Below the pieces are notes generated by a model. That model made no database searches and was not told the origin of the DNA. It saw only the letters and a list, made by a program, of their open reading frames with translations. From the NCBI RefSeq assembly GCF_026262505.1, contig NC_067203.1:8866001-8930000 (forward strand): a stretch of DNA of 64,000 nucleotides, read 5' to 3'. This document shows, one piece after another, positions 43,247 through 53,708 of the stretch. The DNA is from Trichomonas vaginalis G3 (lineage: Eukaryota; Parabasalia; Trichomonadida; Trichomonadidae). Numbering within the stretch: the first letter of the stretch is position 1; each line of letters begins with the position of its first letter. The translations under genes and the position numbers were made by a program.

Positions 43247-45669
43247 TGAGTTCTGACTATTCTAAACAATATGCGGATTTTATAGGGGCGCTTGAAAAGC
43301 TCTTCCACATAGAATCTAATGAACCTGTCGAAGATATGTGCAGTATAATTACAAATACTTTGATTTCGAAGTATCAACTTTCAATCAAGCAACTTACAAA
43401 GTTAATTCATGAGGCAATTAGATACAAATATGCATCCGGAGCGAATTACTTCAAAATACTCAAACAGCTCGGGGCTGATCTCACCGAAGTATCGTATTAT
43501 CATTTTGAAACGGAGGGTTCGATTAAATTTATAGTTATGCATGATCAAATTGATAAGTTCAAAGAATACTTAACTCAAAATTCAATATCGGGTGGCATTT
43601 TTCTCCAAATTCCTAATTTCAGGAACAATGCTTACAATCATGGTTATTTTGCAGAGTTATCACTAATTGAGGCATGTGCCTACTTTGGATCTGTTAACAT
43701 TTTTTATTTCTTGATTTCGAACCAAATCAGTGAAATAACTGAAAGGTGTCGTATCTACTCAGTAATTGGAGGAAATCAAGACATCATCAACGAATGCATG
43801 AAAGAAAATAAAATGGATATTGATTGTCTCAGAAGCATTATACGGGCACACAATCACGAATTGCTTGAATATGTTTTAGATAGAGAGATATTCGAGCTTG
43901 ATGATTTATACGGTGAGCATTGGAAATGGGAAAAAGAAACGAATTTGATGCATGATGAAAAATATACATCCATTTATGAAGATATCATCAGATATCAAAA
44001 CCTTAATGCTGTATTTCTTCTATTCAAAAGGAACAAATATTACATCTTTCCATGGGGTGCTGCATTTCCGCAAACAATAGATATTTTCAAAAACAATACA
44101 TTTTCTAACAAACATAATCACACTAAATATGGAATTATTTATTTTGCAAGTAAAGCACAAAATTCTAATATTTGCAGATTATTACTTGAGTCATACAATC
44201 AAATTATAGTCAACAATAATGAAGGAGATGATGAATGTATTTCACACGAATCAAATATCAATGAAAAAGATAAAAATGGAAAAACCGCTCTTCATTTTGC
44301 AGCAAAAAATAATAATAACGAAACAACTGAACTTCTTATTTCACATGGAGCAAATATCAATGAAAAAGATAATAATGAAGCAACAGCTCTTCATTATGCA
44401 GCAAAAAATAATAGTAAAGAAACAGCTGAAGTTCTTATTTCACATGGTGCAAATATCAATGAAAAAGATAAAGATGGAAAAACCGCTCTTCATTATGCAG
44501 CAAGAAAAAATAGTAAAGAAACAGCCGAACTTCTTATTTCACATGGTGCAAATATCAATGAAAAAGATAATATGGGAGACACTGCTCTTCATAGTGCAGC
44601 AAAAAATAATAGAAAAGAAACAGCCGAACTTCTTATTTCACATGGTGCAAATATCAATGAAAAAGATAATATGGGAGACACTGCTCTTCATAGTGCAGCA
44701 AAAAATAATAGTAAAGAAACAGCCGAGCTTCTTATTTCACATGGTGCAAATATCAATGAAAAAGATAATATGGGAGACACTGCTCTTCATAGTGCAGCAT
44801 ATTATATTAGTAAAGAAACAGCCGAACTTCTTATTTCACATGGTGCAAATATTAATGAAAAAGATAATGATGGACGAACCGCACTTCATTTTGCAGCAGA
44901 ATATAATAGTAAAGAAACAGCCGAACTTCTTATTTCACATGGTGCAAATATCAATGAAAAAGATAATGATGGACGAACCGCACTTCATTTTGCAGCAGAA
45001 TATAATAGTAAAGAAACAGCCGAGCTTCTTATTTCACATGGTGCAAATATCAATGAAAAAGATAATGATGGACGAACCGCACTTCATATTGCAGCAGAAC
45101 ATAATAGTACAGAAACTGCAGAAGTTCTTATTTCACATGGTGCAAATATCAATGAAAAAGATAATATGGGAGACACTGCTCTTCATAGTGCAGCAAAAAA
45201 TAATAGAAAAGAAACAGCCGAACTTCTTATTTCACATGGTGCAAATATCAATGAAAAAGATAATATGGGAGACACTGCTCTTCATAGTGCAGCAAAAAAT
45301 AATAGTAAAGAAACAGCCGAGCTTCTTATTTCACATGGTGCAAATATCAATGAAAAAGATAATATGGGAGACACTGCTCTTCATAGTGCAGCATATTATA
45401 TTAGTAAAGAAACAGCCGAACTTCTTATTTCACATGGTGCAAATATTAATGAAAAAGATAATGATGGACGAACCGCACTTCATATTGCCGCAGAAAATAA
45501 TAGTGAAGAGATCACAAAACTTCTTATTTCACATGGTGCAAATATCAATGAAAAAAATAAACATGGAAAAACCGCTCTTCATGCTGCAGCAATAAATAAT
45601 AGCAAAGAAACAGCCAAACTTCTTATTTCATATGGAGCAAATATCAATGAAAATGATAATTACCTGTAA
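43246..45669 (+). CDS. DUF3447-ankyrin repeat protein, 807 aa
   Basis: Starts MSSDYSKQYADFIGALEKLFHIES. About 335 N-terminal residues carry a DUF3447-like part (FAELSLIEACAYFGSVNIFYFLISNQ ... VIGGNQDIINECMKENK). Then come 14 ankyrin repeats of 33 residues plus a partial one (SHGANINEKDNMGDTALHSAAKNNSKETAELLI type). A block of about 340 bp (from about 44555) recurs 594 bp further on (from about 45149), with identical rare variants. One repeat carries the EHNSTETAEVLI variant common in the gene at 35094. Function unknown; protein-binding scaffold likely. Confidence 0.92.
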   Translation: MSSDYSKQYADFIGALEKLFHIESNEPVEDMCSIITNTLISKYQLSIKQLTKLIHEAIRYKYASGANYFKILKQLGADLTEVSYYHFETEGSIKFIVMHDQIDKFKEYLTQNSISGGIFLQIPNFRNNAYNHGYFAELSLIEACAYFGSVNIFYFLISNQISEITERCRIYSVIGGNQDIINECMKENKMDIDCLRSIIRAHNHELLEYVLDREIFELDDLYGEHWKWEKETNLMHDEKYTSIYEDIIRYQNLNAVFLLFKRNKYYIFPWGAAFPQTIDIFKNNTFSNKHNHTKYGIIYFASKAQNSNICRLLLESYNQIIVNNNEGDDECISHESNINEKDKNGKTALHFAAKNNNNETTELLISHGANINEKDNNEATALHYAAKNNSKETAEVLISHGANINEKDKDGKTALHYAARKNSKETAELLISHGANINEKDNMGDTALHSAAKNNRKETAELLISHGANINEKDNMGDTALHSAAKNNSKETAELLISHGANINEKDNMGDTALHSAAYYISKETAELLISHGANINEKDNDGRTALHFAAEYNSKETAELLISHGANINEKDNDGRTALHFAAEYNSKETAELLISHGANINEKDNDGRTALHIAAEHNSTETAEVLISHGANINEKDNMGDTALHSAAKNNRKETAELLISHGANINEKDNMGDTALHSAAKNNSKETAELLISHGANINEKDNMGDTALHSAAYYISKETAELLISHGANINEKDNDGRTALHIAAENNSEEITKLLISHGANINEKNKHGKTALHAAAINNSKETAKLLISYGANINENDNYL

Positions 45670-46612
45670 ATGGAGGCGTCTTCATAATTTCCTAAAGTAA
45701 ATAAACGTACTCAGAATTCATATTAAAGTTATCATCGCAAAGGAATTACGGTCAGAATTAAACTCTTATTATATATCTTTTCATAAATTTTTAAATTCAG
45801 ATTACTTCCTACGGGCCTGAAGTATCATTGAAAATCAACCTTAAACAACAAATTTGAATGTTGAATCAGAAAATCGAAAACTACAATATGAATCCTACGA
45901 TATCAAATTATTGAAATTGATTTCAATTATGATAAGTGAAGGGAAAATGATAGTTTGATGTGTCACTTTTTGGAATATTCCACTTTTCATTTTTCAAGAT
46001 TTATGGTTTGGATAATCAAGTAATACTCTTTCCGTTATGTATGGTATTCCTTTTTTGAGTTACTGTAAAACACCGATCATATAAAATTTACAAATAGTTT
46101 AGTCGGTTTTTGCATTTTTAAAATGTTAGTCACCTTTCTCCTTCCAAAGTGAAAAAAAATTGTTTAAAATATAAAAAGAATTTTTATTCGCATAGGCGAC
46201 AAACAAGGATTTATAAATAAATAATGGGGCTTTGAGTATTGATCTGAATTGAATCAGATAATTAGCCGTAAAAAATCTTCTAATAACGATTTCTCATGCA
46301 TGAAAGATGGCTATGAGTGGCGTTAATGAGGGCGTTTGATAATTGGAGTTGGACATAAAATTTGGAGATCTTAATTTTTGAGAATTTTGGTGCGATCTTA
46401 CTGGTACAAGCAAGAGTATGGAAGGAGATTGAACTGAGAAAAAAACTAGAGCATGCAAAAGAATCATGCTACAGCTTAGTTGAATGTCATTTATGCAAAT
46501 AAAAATATCTTTTTCAAATTTCAAACAAATTTTTGCCACTTTTTGAAAGAAGATAAGGTAACAAACATTTTAAAATGCAAAACCTAGACTTAAACTATGC
46601 CGAAATGTGAGC

Positions 46613-46680
46613 TCACCGTTACGGTTTTTTCTTTGGGGGCGAGCTTGCGAGCCCCAAAAAAAAAAAAACCGTAACGGTGA
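46613..46680. repeat. Long inverted repeat upstream of thioredoxin gene
   Basis: Arms TCACCGTTACGG / CCGTAACGGTGA are joined by T-rich/A-rich runs and an inner stem GGGGC-GAGCTTGCGA-GCCCC. The symmetry continues weakly outward (AAATGTGAG / CTAACATTT). The outer arms contain AACGGT, a core bound by Myb proteins, so this may be a control site as well as a cruciform. Confidence 0.9.
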
Positions 46681-46731
46681 CTAACATTTAGGAAAAATTT
46701 TCGGAATTGAATGGTGAATTGACCCACTTGT

Positions 46732-46738
46732 TCATTTT
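46732..46738 (+). promoter_or_regulatory. Initiator (Inr) box of the thioredoxin gene
   Basis: TCATTTT lies 10 nt before the ATG at 46749 and fits the trichomonad initiator. It selects the start that gives a hydrogenosomal leader. Confidence 0.55.
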
Positions 46739-46748
46739 TATTGAAGCA

Positions 46749-47108
46749 ATGCTCTCTTCAATATCCTCATTCTCCCGCTTCGCTCTTGAACACTTCGAAG
46801 GTAACGTTGATGCCCTTAAAGCCTATGTTAACAAGAAGGATGGCCTTGTTGTTGTTGATTTCTTTGCTGATTGGTGCGGACCATGCAAGCAAATCGGCAA
46901 GATCCTCCCATCCATTGCCGACAAGTACCCAAAGGTTACATTCCTTAAGGCTAACGTCGATGAATCAGCTGATCTTGCTGAACATTTCAAAGTTGAAGTA
47001 GTTCCACAATTCAAGTTCTTCAAGAAGGGTGGCGAATTCAAGGAAATCAGAACCATTGTTGGCGCTGATGTTGACACTCTTAACAAGTACGTTGAAGAGC
47101 TTCAGTAA
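46749..47108 (+). CDS. Thioredoxin, probably hydrogenosomal, 119 aa
   Basis: Canonical dithiol thioredoxin: VVDFFADWCGPCKQIGKILPSIADKYPKVTFLKANVDES with the active site W42-CGPC (C43, C46), then VEVVPQFKFFKKGGEF with the cis-proline. The first 11-12 residues, MLSSISSFSRF, match the short serine-rich, arginine-ending leaders that direct proteins into trichomonad hydrogenosomes. The protein would work there with a thioredoxin reductase and peroxiredoxin against oxygen stress. Codons are richer in C at third positions than in neighbouring genes, as in highly expressed trichomonad genes. The start at 46749 is preferred over 46707 because of the initiator box and leader. Confidence 0.9.
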   Translation: MLSSISSFSRFALEHFEGNVDALKAYVNKKDGLVVVDFFADWCGPCKQIGKILPSIADKYPKVTFLKANVDESADLAEHFKVEVVPQFKFFKKGGEFKEIRTIVGADVDTLNKYVEELQ

Positions 47109-47508
47109 AGAATTCAATTAGTATACAGGTAAAATTTACATTCTATTTTGATATTTAGCATTATGTTCGAAGAAGTTTATCAATTAATATTAAATTTTAA
47201 AAACATAATTTGATTTTTTTCATTTTCATTTTTTTATATTGTTTTATGTGATCTATATGACAGACAAATATAATAGGTTGAATAAGGGTAATATCCAACT
47301 CAAATAGTCACCTTAACTGAATTAGAGAATATGAATTATTAATTTCTGCTTGAATTAGAAGTTATTCAAATCACCAAAATATAACATGACTGAACAAAAA
47401 GGATTCATCCTTTTAGAGTGATATTAACTTGCATTTAATTTTCCGAAAAAATATAAATTCAAACTATATCAAATATTTACAATACATGATAGAAATATTT
47501 ATAAAACA
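47109..47508. other. Intergenic spacer between convergent genes
   Basis: About 400 bp AT-rich DNA forming the 3' regions of both neighbours. No gene or marked repeat. Confidence 0.6.
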
Positions 47509-48237
47509 TTAGAAATTCATATCATTATTCCACATAAAATTAGAAATGTCATCATTCTCAAAAGTATAGCTATCAATTTCAGGTTGGGGACTCTGTGGCT
47601 GCTCCTGAATCGGCTCTACTTGCTTTGGAGGCTCTATGTATTCGGGAGGAGGTGCGGAATAATATTGAGATGAATTATTCGGGATTATCTCTTTTTTTTG
47701 CTCAACCTGAGGCTGTAATGGCTGTGGAGTGCAGTAGGGGATGTTTTGCACTTGATATGTTCTTTGTATGAATTCTGCAAGTTTTGAAGGATTTGGCGTA
47801 GCTGAAATCAACTGTCTGATAGTCCACTGTCGAAGTTCAGCGAAATTATTCTTTAGTTCGGGGAACGCTTTGATTAATTCACTGCAAGAATCGGCTCCTG
47901 CAGGAATTGTACCATAACCTAACTGTTGGAAAGAACCATTGATTGAAGACTTGCATTTTGAAAGAATTTTAATCAATTGGCGGGTGTTGATTGCGATAGA
48001 ATCTTTTAGCCAATAAATACCACATACTAAAGCGCGATTTTTATCATCTGCATCACCTCGAATAACGTAAGTTTTCAAAGAATCAATGATTTCTCTAAAA
48101 GTCTCTGCACTTTTATTTCTTCGATTTTTGCAATTTGGACTTGAAAGAGAAGCCCGAAGTGATACATACATTAGTTTATCTGTATCACTGAGCCTTTCCC
48201 AGTATTTTGGTGGTGGATCTGGCATTTCTTGAGTCAT
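47509..48237 (-). CDS. Initiator-binding-domain (IBP39-like) protein, 242 aa
   Basis: Residues about 10-125 match the initiator binding domain of IBP39, the T. vaginalis protein that recognises the Inr box: YWERLSDTDKLMYVSLRASL, NRRNKSAETFREIIDSLKTYVIRGD, then CGIYWLKDSIAINTRQLIKILSKCKSSINGSFQQLGY. The last block, with its basic residues, is the DNA-recognition part. The remainder is a flexible P/Q-rich region ending in an acidic patch (DSYTFENDDISNFMWNND), which could contact RNA polymerase II as the C-domain of IBP39 does. It is shorter than IBP39. Probable nuclear transcription factor for protein-coding genes. Confidence 0.85.
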   Translation of the reverse strand: MTQEMPDPPPKYWERLSDTDKLMYVSLRASLSSPNCKNRRNKSAETFREIIDSLKTYVIRGDADDKNRALVCGIYWLKDSIAINTRQLIKILSKCKSSINGSFQQLGYGTIPAGADSCSELIKAFPELKNNFAELRQWTIRQLISATPNPSKLAEFIQRTYQVQNIPYCTPQPLQPQVEQKKEIIPNNSSQYYSAPPPEYIEPPKQVEPIQEQPQSPQPEIDSYTFENDDISNFMWNNDMNF

Positions 48238-48598
48238 TTTTTATATAAATACTGAATTGAATCGATCCAAAAATTTTTTGTCAAAAAAATGAGATTATGC
48301 GGCCAAATAATATCACACGCAATTCTCATTGTTAATAGCTATTTGGTATTGAATGTACAGATAAATCATTGCTTTTATTAGTAGTATATGAGGGAGGGTT
48401 GTGTGACCTTTTTTGTAATCGTAAGAATTCTCACATAATTGAATGATTTTTGAACATACTTCTGAATAGCAGATTTTAAAAATTTATGAATAATTTATAA
48501 AAAGTTTTTATTCCTACAATTCCTATATTACCATTAATAAAAAGAATATATTTTTGCATAGATTCCAAATATGGTGTCAATTTTTTATTTAATATAAA
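48238..48598. other. Spacer at the left edge of element 2
   Basis: AT-rich. The left terminus of the Maverick should lie in it or near it, but no matching terminal repeat is available inside the window. No gene seen. Confidence 0.5.
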
Positions 48599-48934
48599 AT
48601 GTATGGAAAAAGAATAATATCTGATTTTGAACATTATTTGATTGATTTACTAATTGATCCACAAAGCTGTTGTAAAATTAATTTTGAATTTAAAATTAAA
48701 GGAACCGTAAATTTTGTATTTATTTATCACTTAAAAGAATATGACCGATATCATAATTTGATATATGAAACTAATATAATATTTGAAGATAACAAACTTA
48801 CAAGCTTCGAACATGAAAATGATATAATATTCGAAGATGAAAAAAAGAAAGAGATTGAAAAGCAATTCAATGAATGCCTTTTAAATACATATGCGCACAT
48901 TATAAGACATAAAATGAAATTAATTCCTTATTAA
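48599..48934 (+). CDS. Small charged protein shared with element 1, 111 aa
   Basis: Looks whole: MYGKRIISDFEHYLIDLLIDPQSCCKINFEFK..., with the FVFIYHLKEYDRYHNLIYET and EKQFNECLLNTYAHIIRHKM blocks that align by eye with 18945-19396. The leader ATTTTTTATTTAATATAAA directly before the ATG is the element-type motif. Function unknown; conserved as the outermost gene on this side of the shared module. Confidence 0.7.
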   Translation: MYGKRIISDFEHYLIDLLIDPQSCCKINFEFKIKGTVNFVFIYHLKEYDRYHNLIYETNIIFEDNKLTSFEHENDIIFEDEKKKEIEKQFNECLLNTYAHIIRHKMKLIPY

Positions 48935-48968
48935 TCAAAAATATTTTTTATCTTTTATTTTATAATAA

Positions 48969-50141
48969 ATGAGTATAACAACTAATTCATTGAAATCTTT
49001 AAAGTTCACTAATTCAGAATTAGAAAATATTTTAGAAAATTTTGGAGACGGTTCTTATCCAACATATATGCAGAATGTGAAAGAGTTTTCTAGATTGTTG
49101 AATGAATTTAAATATAACGGACCAATTACTAAAAAGGCTATAATGAGATATTTATATCCCAAAAAAGTTGAAAAACAGGAGAATATTCCTCTTTATGGTC
49201 CAGAGGACCTGGGCTCAGAGAGCCTTGAAACACCTCCTGAATATTTTGAAGAAAAAATTAAACAAGATGAATATTATAACGATGAGATTGAGAAATTGGA
49301 ACAATTAAGAGATGAAATAGATGAAAAAATTAAAGAATTAAGAAATGCTGAAAATGAAGTAGAGGATTTAATGAATATCCCAGCTTCAGAATCAGAAGTT
49401 CAAAAATCACATGAGGAAAGATATAAAAATTACTTTTTGGAATCTACTAAAAATTTATTAGATGGTGATATTGACGAAACACTTTCAGAAGAAGGCACAA
49501 AATTTATTCATAAACATAAGTTACAATTTATTGACGATGGAGATTATCCATGTATATTACTTTCACCTCCTCTTGATTCTGAAAAATTCAAAAAAGCACT
49601 GAAAAACGTGACATATGCAACAAATACGATTAAGAAAGAAGACCATGATATTTACACAAATTATTATTTAAATAAATGTACAGGTGTTGATAAAGTTTTT
49701 GATTTGTTAGATAAAATATCAAAAGAAACAATTGGTACATATAAAATTTTATGTGATTGTGGTTTCATTGTTGAAGATACCGTTGATGTTTCATATGAAA
49801 GAACAGCTCCGAAGGAGGACGAAGTGGAAAGATCTATTCCATTCGTTATTAAGAACATAAAAGATATGAAAACTTATAAACATTATATTTATTCATTTAT
49901 TTCAGAAAAAATGGAAGCAACACATAAATCATCTCGTCATCATTTCATAGCTATTCACACATTCCTTTTCAAAGTTGTGAAATTAAATAAGACAGGAATT
50001 AGATTTAATGTATCAGGGTACGCATTCTTGAGTAAATTAAAATGTATTCGTCCGTCGCAGATGATAAAAATTTATGTGTTCTTAATTCATTTTATGGACT
50101 TTAGCCCTGGACTCTCTGAGTCTCAGACTTTAAAAAAATAA
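48969..50141 (+). CDS. Element 2 coiled-coil protein, 390 aa
   Basis: Looks whole. N-terminus MSITTNSLKSLKFTNSELENILENFGDGSYPTYMQ. A central acidic coiled coil spans about 88-140 (YYNDEIEKLEQLRDEIDEKIKELRNAENEVEDL). The C-terminal part contains YKILCDCGFIVEDTVDVSYERTAPKEDE and a histidine-rich HKSSRHHFIAIHTFLFKVVK. It sits immediately before the polymerase gene with the leader TCTTTTATTTTATAATAA-ATG. I do not recognise a family. A role as terminal protein or replication partner is possible from position only. Confidence 0.6.
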   Translation: MSITTNSLKSLKFTNSELENILENFGDGSYPTYMQNVKEFSRLLNEFKYNGPITKKAIMRYLYPKKVEKQENIPLYGPEDLGSESLETPPEYFEEKIKQDEYYNDEIEKLEQLRDEIDEKIKELRNAENEVEDLMNIPASESEVQKSHEERYKNYFLESTKNLLDGDIDETLSEEGTKFIHKHKLQFIDDGDYPCILLSPPLDSEKFKKALKNVTYATNTIKKEDHDIYTNYYLNKCTGVDKVFDLLDKISKETIGTYKILCDCGFIVEDTVDVSYERTAPKEDEVERSIPFVIKNIKDMKTYKHYIYSFISEKMEATHKSSRHHFIAIHTFLFKVVKLNKTGIRFNVSGYAFLSKLKCIRPSQMIKIYVFLIHFMDFSPGLSESQTLKK

Positions 50142-50178
50142 ACTTTATTTTTATTTTTTAATTTTTATTCTTACATAA

Positions 50179-53100
50179 ATGAACAAAAACGGAACGGCTA
50201 AAATGAATGATAATCAAATTAGAGCAGAAGGTAGAAGGTTATTTAAACGCTTCTATAACATTCCTGATGGTGTTAATCCTAAAACTCGTAGAAGTTATTT
50301 AAATGAAGCCATAGATGCATATGAAGGTTTGACATTTCATCAGAAAGTGAGAGGTTAGCAAGAATGTTAAACGTTAATATTGATTTCTATTATTGTGACC
50401 CTCAACCAGAAGACGTAGACATTAACAAGGTAGACTTTCCATTAGTGGAATCAATAATGATAGATCCAGAATTTGAAACAGTAAATATTTTATTAACACA
50501 GAGTCCATGTGGAAAACTTCACGCTGACAGAATAACAGACGTTGAAGCACTCACAGGATATAAAGTTTGTCCTTTTGCAAAGAAGAAGTTTATTCTATCC
50601 GTGATGACCCAGAAAGGAAAAACCAAAGAAGATTTTTAAAACATTGTGAGAAATGTAAAGAAAATAATGGTAGATTAATTCAAGACGTTCAATTGCAAAA
50701 CACACAACAACCATATGCACCACATATCACGAAACAGAAGATATATCATGGCTATTAGCACATAATTTGCAGGAATATTATAAACCAACAAGATATTATA
50801 TTACTTTTGACTTCGAAACATTAGAGACTAAAGAAGAACTTCTACTTTCTGAGTGTGCAACTTTGAACGCTTACTTAAAACCATTTATGGTATCATCAAC
50901 GGTTAAATTAAACGATAAAACATATACAAGGAATTTTTGCTTAACATCAAGTGATTCGTTCATCTCTGATTGGATTGAGTTTTTATTTTCAACCTGTTCA
51001 TTAGTTGCTAAATCAAATATTGAACAATATGAAGAATTAATGAAGCCGCAAACGGACCAAACGGCGGGGACTTTGTCCCATACATTAAATGAAAAACAGA
51101 AGGAAGCAATGAAAGAGCTTTTAGATGAAGAATTTAATAAAGTGAATATCATAGGTTTTAATTCGGGAAAGTTTGATTTAAATTTAATTCTTCGTGATTT
51201 AAATACTGCAAAATGGAAGATAAAATCAATGCTGGGTTCTTCTTCTCAATTTAAGCAAGTCATAGTAAAGAAAACAAACTGTCCATATGAATTGAGATTT
51301 ATTGACATCAGAAATTATATAGCGGGTGGACATTAGACCAATTCACTCAAGATTTCGGAAACAATAAACACGTGTTAAATCCTTTTTCCCTTATCAATTC
51401 ATCACATGGGAAATTACGAAGAAGAATTATATAAAAAGGAACCATTCACTCAAGATTCATTTTATTCAGCATTAACACAAGAAACTATATCCGATTCAGA
51501 TTATCAAATATATCTCAATGATGCTAAAAATTTTAAGAATAGATTAGAATATTTTATTCATTATTGCAATAAAGACGTTGAAATTATGATTGACCCAATT
51601 GATAAAATTATTGAAGAAACATTTGTTTATAAAATTGACATGCTCATAATCTTTCATTATCATCGAATGCATCAATGATTCGTTACGCTTTAGCATATAA
51701 AGACTTTAATCCTAACGAAACATATCCAGAAGAAGAAAATGTGGAATCAAGTTTTGAATTAACGAAAAAGTATTGGAAATATAAAATTGAATCATATAAG
51801 AAACAAGATGAAAAGCAGAAAGAGATACAAAAATAATGTTTCAATGGATGATTTTCAATACTATCACGATTTAATCCTTTCATCTAAATGTAAAATGTGT
51901 GGTAAAGCGTTTACATATGCAAATAAACCAACATTGGATAGAATCGATAATGAAAAACCACATACTAAAGAAAATTGTCAGTTAATGTGTTGTTATTGCA
52001 ATGTCGTAAAATCAAATAAAGATGAAGATGTTCAACGTTTAAGAATCAATTTAAGAAATTATGCATTAAAAAATAATTTACCAATGACTTTAGATTCAGT
52101 GGAAGCGTATCACATCCTCCGTAATGGAATTACTGGTGGTCTATCAAATGTTCAACATAGAGTAAATCTTAAAGGAATCACACACATTAATAAACTTTCA
52201 TATAATCCAGAAACTAAAACTGTATCAAATGAGGACACCACCAACATTATGACTCATTTCGTTGGTGTTGATTTTAATTCATTATATCCTTCATCATTTT
52301 CATCTAATCCTCATGATTTCATTCAATATACTGACCATAAAATGTATATGCCGGGAAGATTGAATGGTGTTATCATTTGTGATACAGCAACAAAGAAAGC
52401 AAAAGCACTGGGAATTATTAAGAAGAAAAATACTTTATTCGTGGCTGAAGTAAAGGGTCACATTGATGAAAAATACATTAATGATTACATAAACTTTTTA
52501 CCGATAATAAGAAACTTTGATATTATCACAGATGAAAAAACAATTGGCAGTTTTATGTATAATTACATGAAATCAAACAATTTACCAGTTGACCAGAAAC
52601 AGAGAAATTAACTCAGTTAGCATCAACACACAACCAATATCAACCATTTTCTTCTTATTATCTTTGGTATCTAATCGACAGATTTCATTTTATCATTGAT
52701 GATATTCAATCAATTTTAACATTCACGAAAAACACTTGTTTTAATGAATTTGCGAACAAATTTATGAACGAAAGACAAAAGGCTGAATTAGAAGGAAATA
52801 AAGGAAAAAGTTTATTTTGCAAGATTTCGCTTAATGGATCATATGGTTACGATGCAATGAATACACAAAATTACGCAAAGACTAAAATAATGAATGCACA
52901 GAAGTCACGCGTTGCATGTATGTCAAATAAGTTTAAAAACATAAGAGAAATAGGTGAGGATACATATCAACTGATGCTTAAAGATAGATTTTATAGATGT
53001 GAAACATGTTTACAAGAGGCATTCTTCACTTTAGATAACGCAAAATACTGGTATTTTTTTCATTTATGATTTTATGTATAAATGCATGAATCTTAATCGT

Positions 53101-53645
53101 TTTCATTTCATTGAAGGTGATACTGATTCATCTTATTGGGCAATCGCTGGCGATCCAAATCTTCCTAACACTCAAGCATTTCAAGCAATTGTTACTGATA
53201 AACAATTTTATGATAAAAACCATTTTATTAAAAACCATTTGATTTCTTCTGTTTTGATGAGAAATTTAAACCTAAATTAAAGAATAAAGCTGAAGAAAAA
53301 GCACATGAGAAGAAGTTATTGGGTTTAGCAATTGAGAAACAAGGAGATAACATGGTTGCTTTATGTCCTAAGTGTTATACATCATTCAACGGAATGATTG
53401 ATGAAGACTCCTTCAAAAAGATTGCACAAAAAATGAAAGGTGTTAGTTTACGACAAAATAAGCAATTAACACCTAAAAATTATTTGGATATAATAAATGA
53501 TAAAGTGATATTTGATGGTCAAAATATTAATTTACAACTTAAAAATGGGTCAATGACTCGCTTAACAATTGGTAAGACTGCATTAACAGGAGCACACACT
53601 AAGGCTGTATGTTGTGAAAATGGATGTTGTATGCCATTTATTTAA
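50179..53645 (+). pseudogene. Protein-primed family-B DNA polymerase, broken
   Basis: Fossil polymerase of the Polinton/adenovirus/phi29 type, which starts DNA synthesis from a terminal protein. Visible landmarks in order: exonuclease motif YITFDFETLE, exonuclease II NIIGFNSGKFDLNLILRDL, an HNH-like zinc module (about 51885-52020), motif A VGVDFNSLYPSSF, motif B LFCKISLNGSYGYDA and motif C EGDTDSSYWA. The C-terminal part has a CxxC...CCENGCC cysteine cluster. The leader TTTTTATTCTTACATAA precedes the first ATG. Broken, with roughly eight to ten breaks. Confidence 0.9.
51885..52020 (+). other. HNH-like module inside the polymerase gene
   Basis: Cys pair SKCKMCGKAF, then TLDRIDNEKPHTKENCQLMCCYCNVVKSN: the spacing CxxC...LDRIDN...H...N...C..CN is the HNH zinc-nuclease pattern. 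It lies between the exonuclease and palm landmarks, so it is carried inside the polymerase coding region. It could be a domesticated homing-type nuclease or a DNA-binding finger. Confidence 0.7.
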
Positions 53646-53708
53646 TGAAATGCCATAGAAGAGACAAAGAGGTGGGCACCCTTAAACATTGATTTTATTT
53701 TTATATAA

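Larger units (their letters stand above)
45670..46748. other. Intergenic region with a strong hairpin
   Basis: No convincing gene. The open stretch at 46294-46539 (-) encodes a composition typical of chance frames. The main feature is the hairpin at 46613-46680, just upstream of the thioredoxin gene. Confidence 0.65.

Noticed and set aside
46294-46539. 81-residue minus-strand frame
   Set aside because: No leader motif, composition like chance AT-rich DNA, no recognisable pattern.
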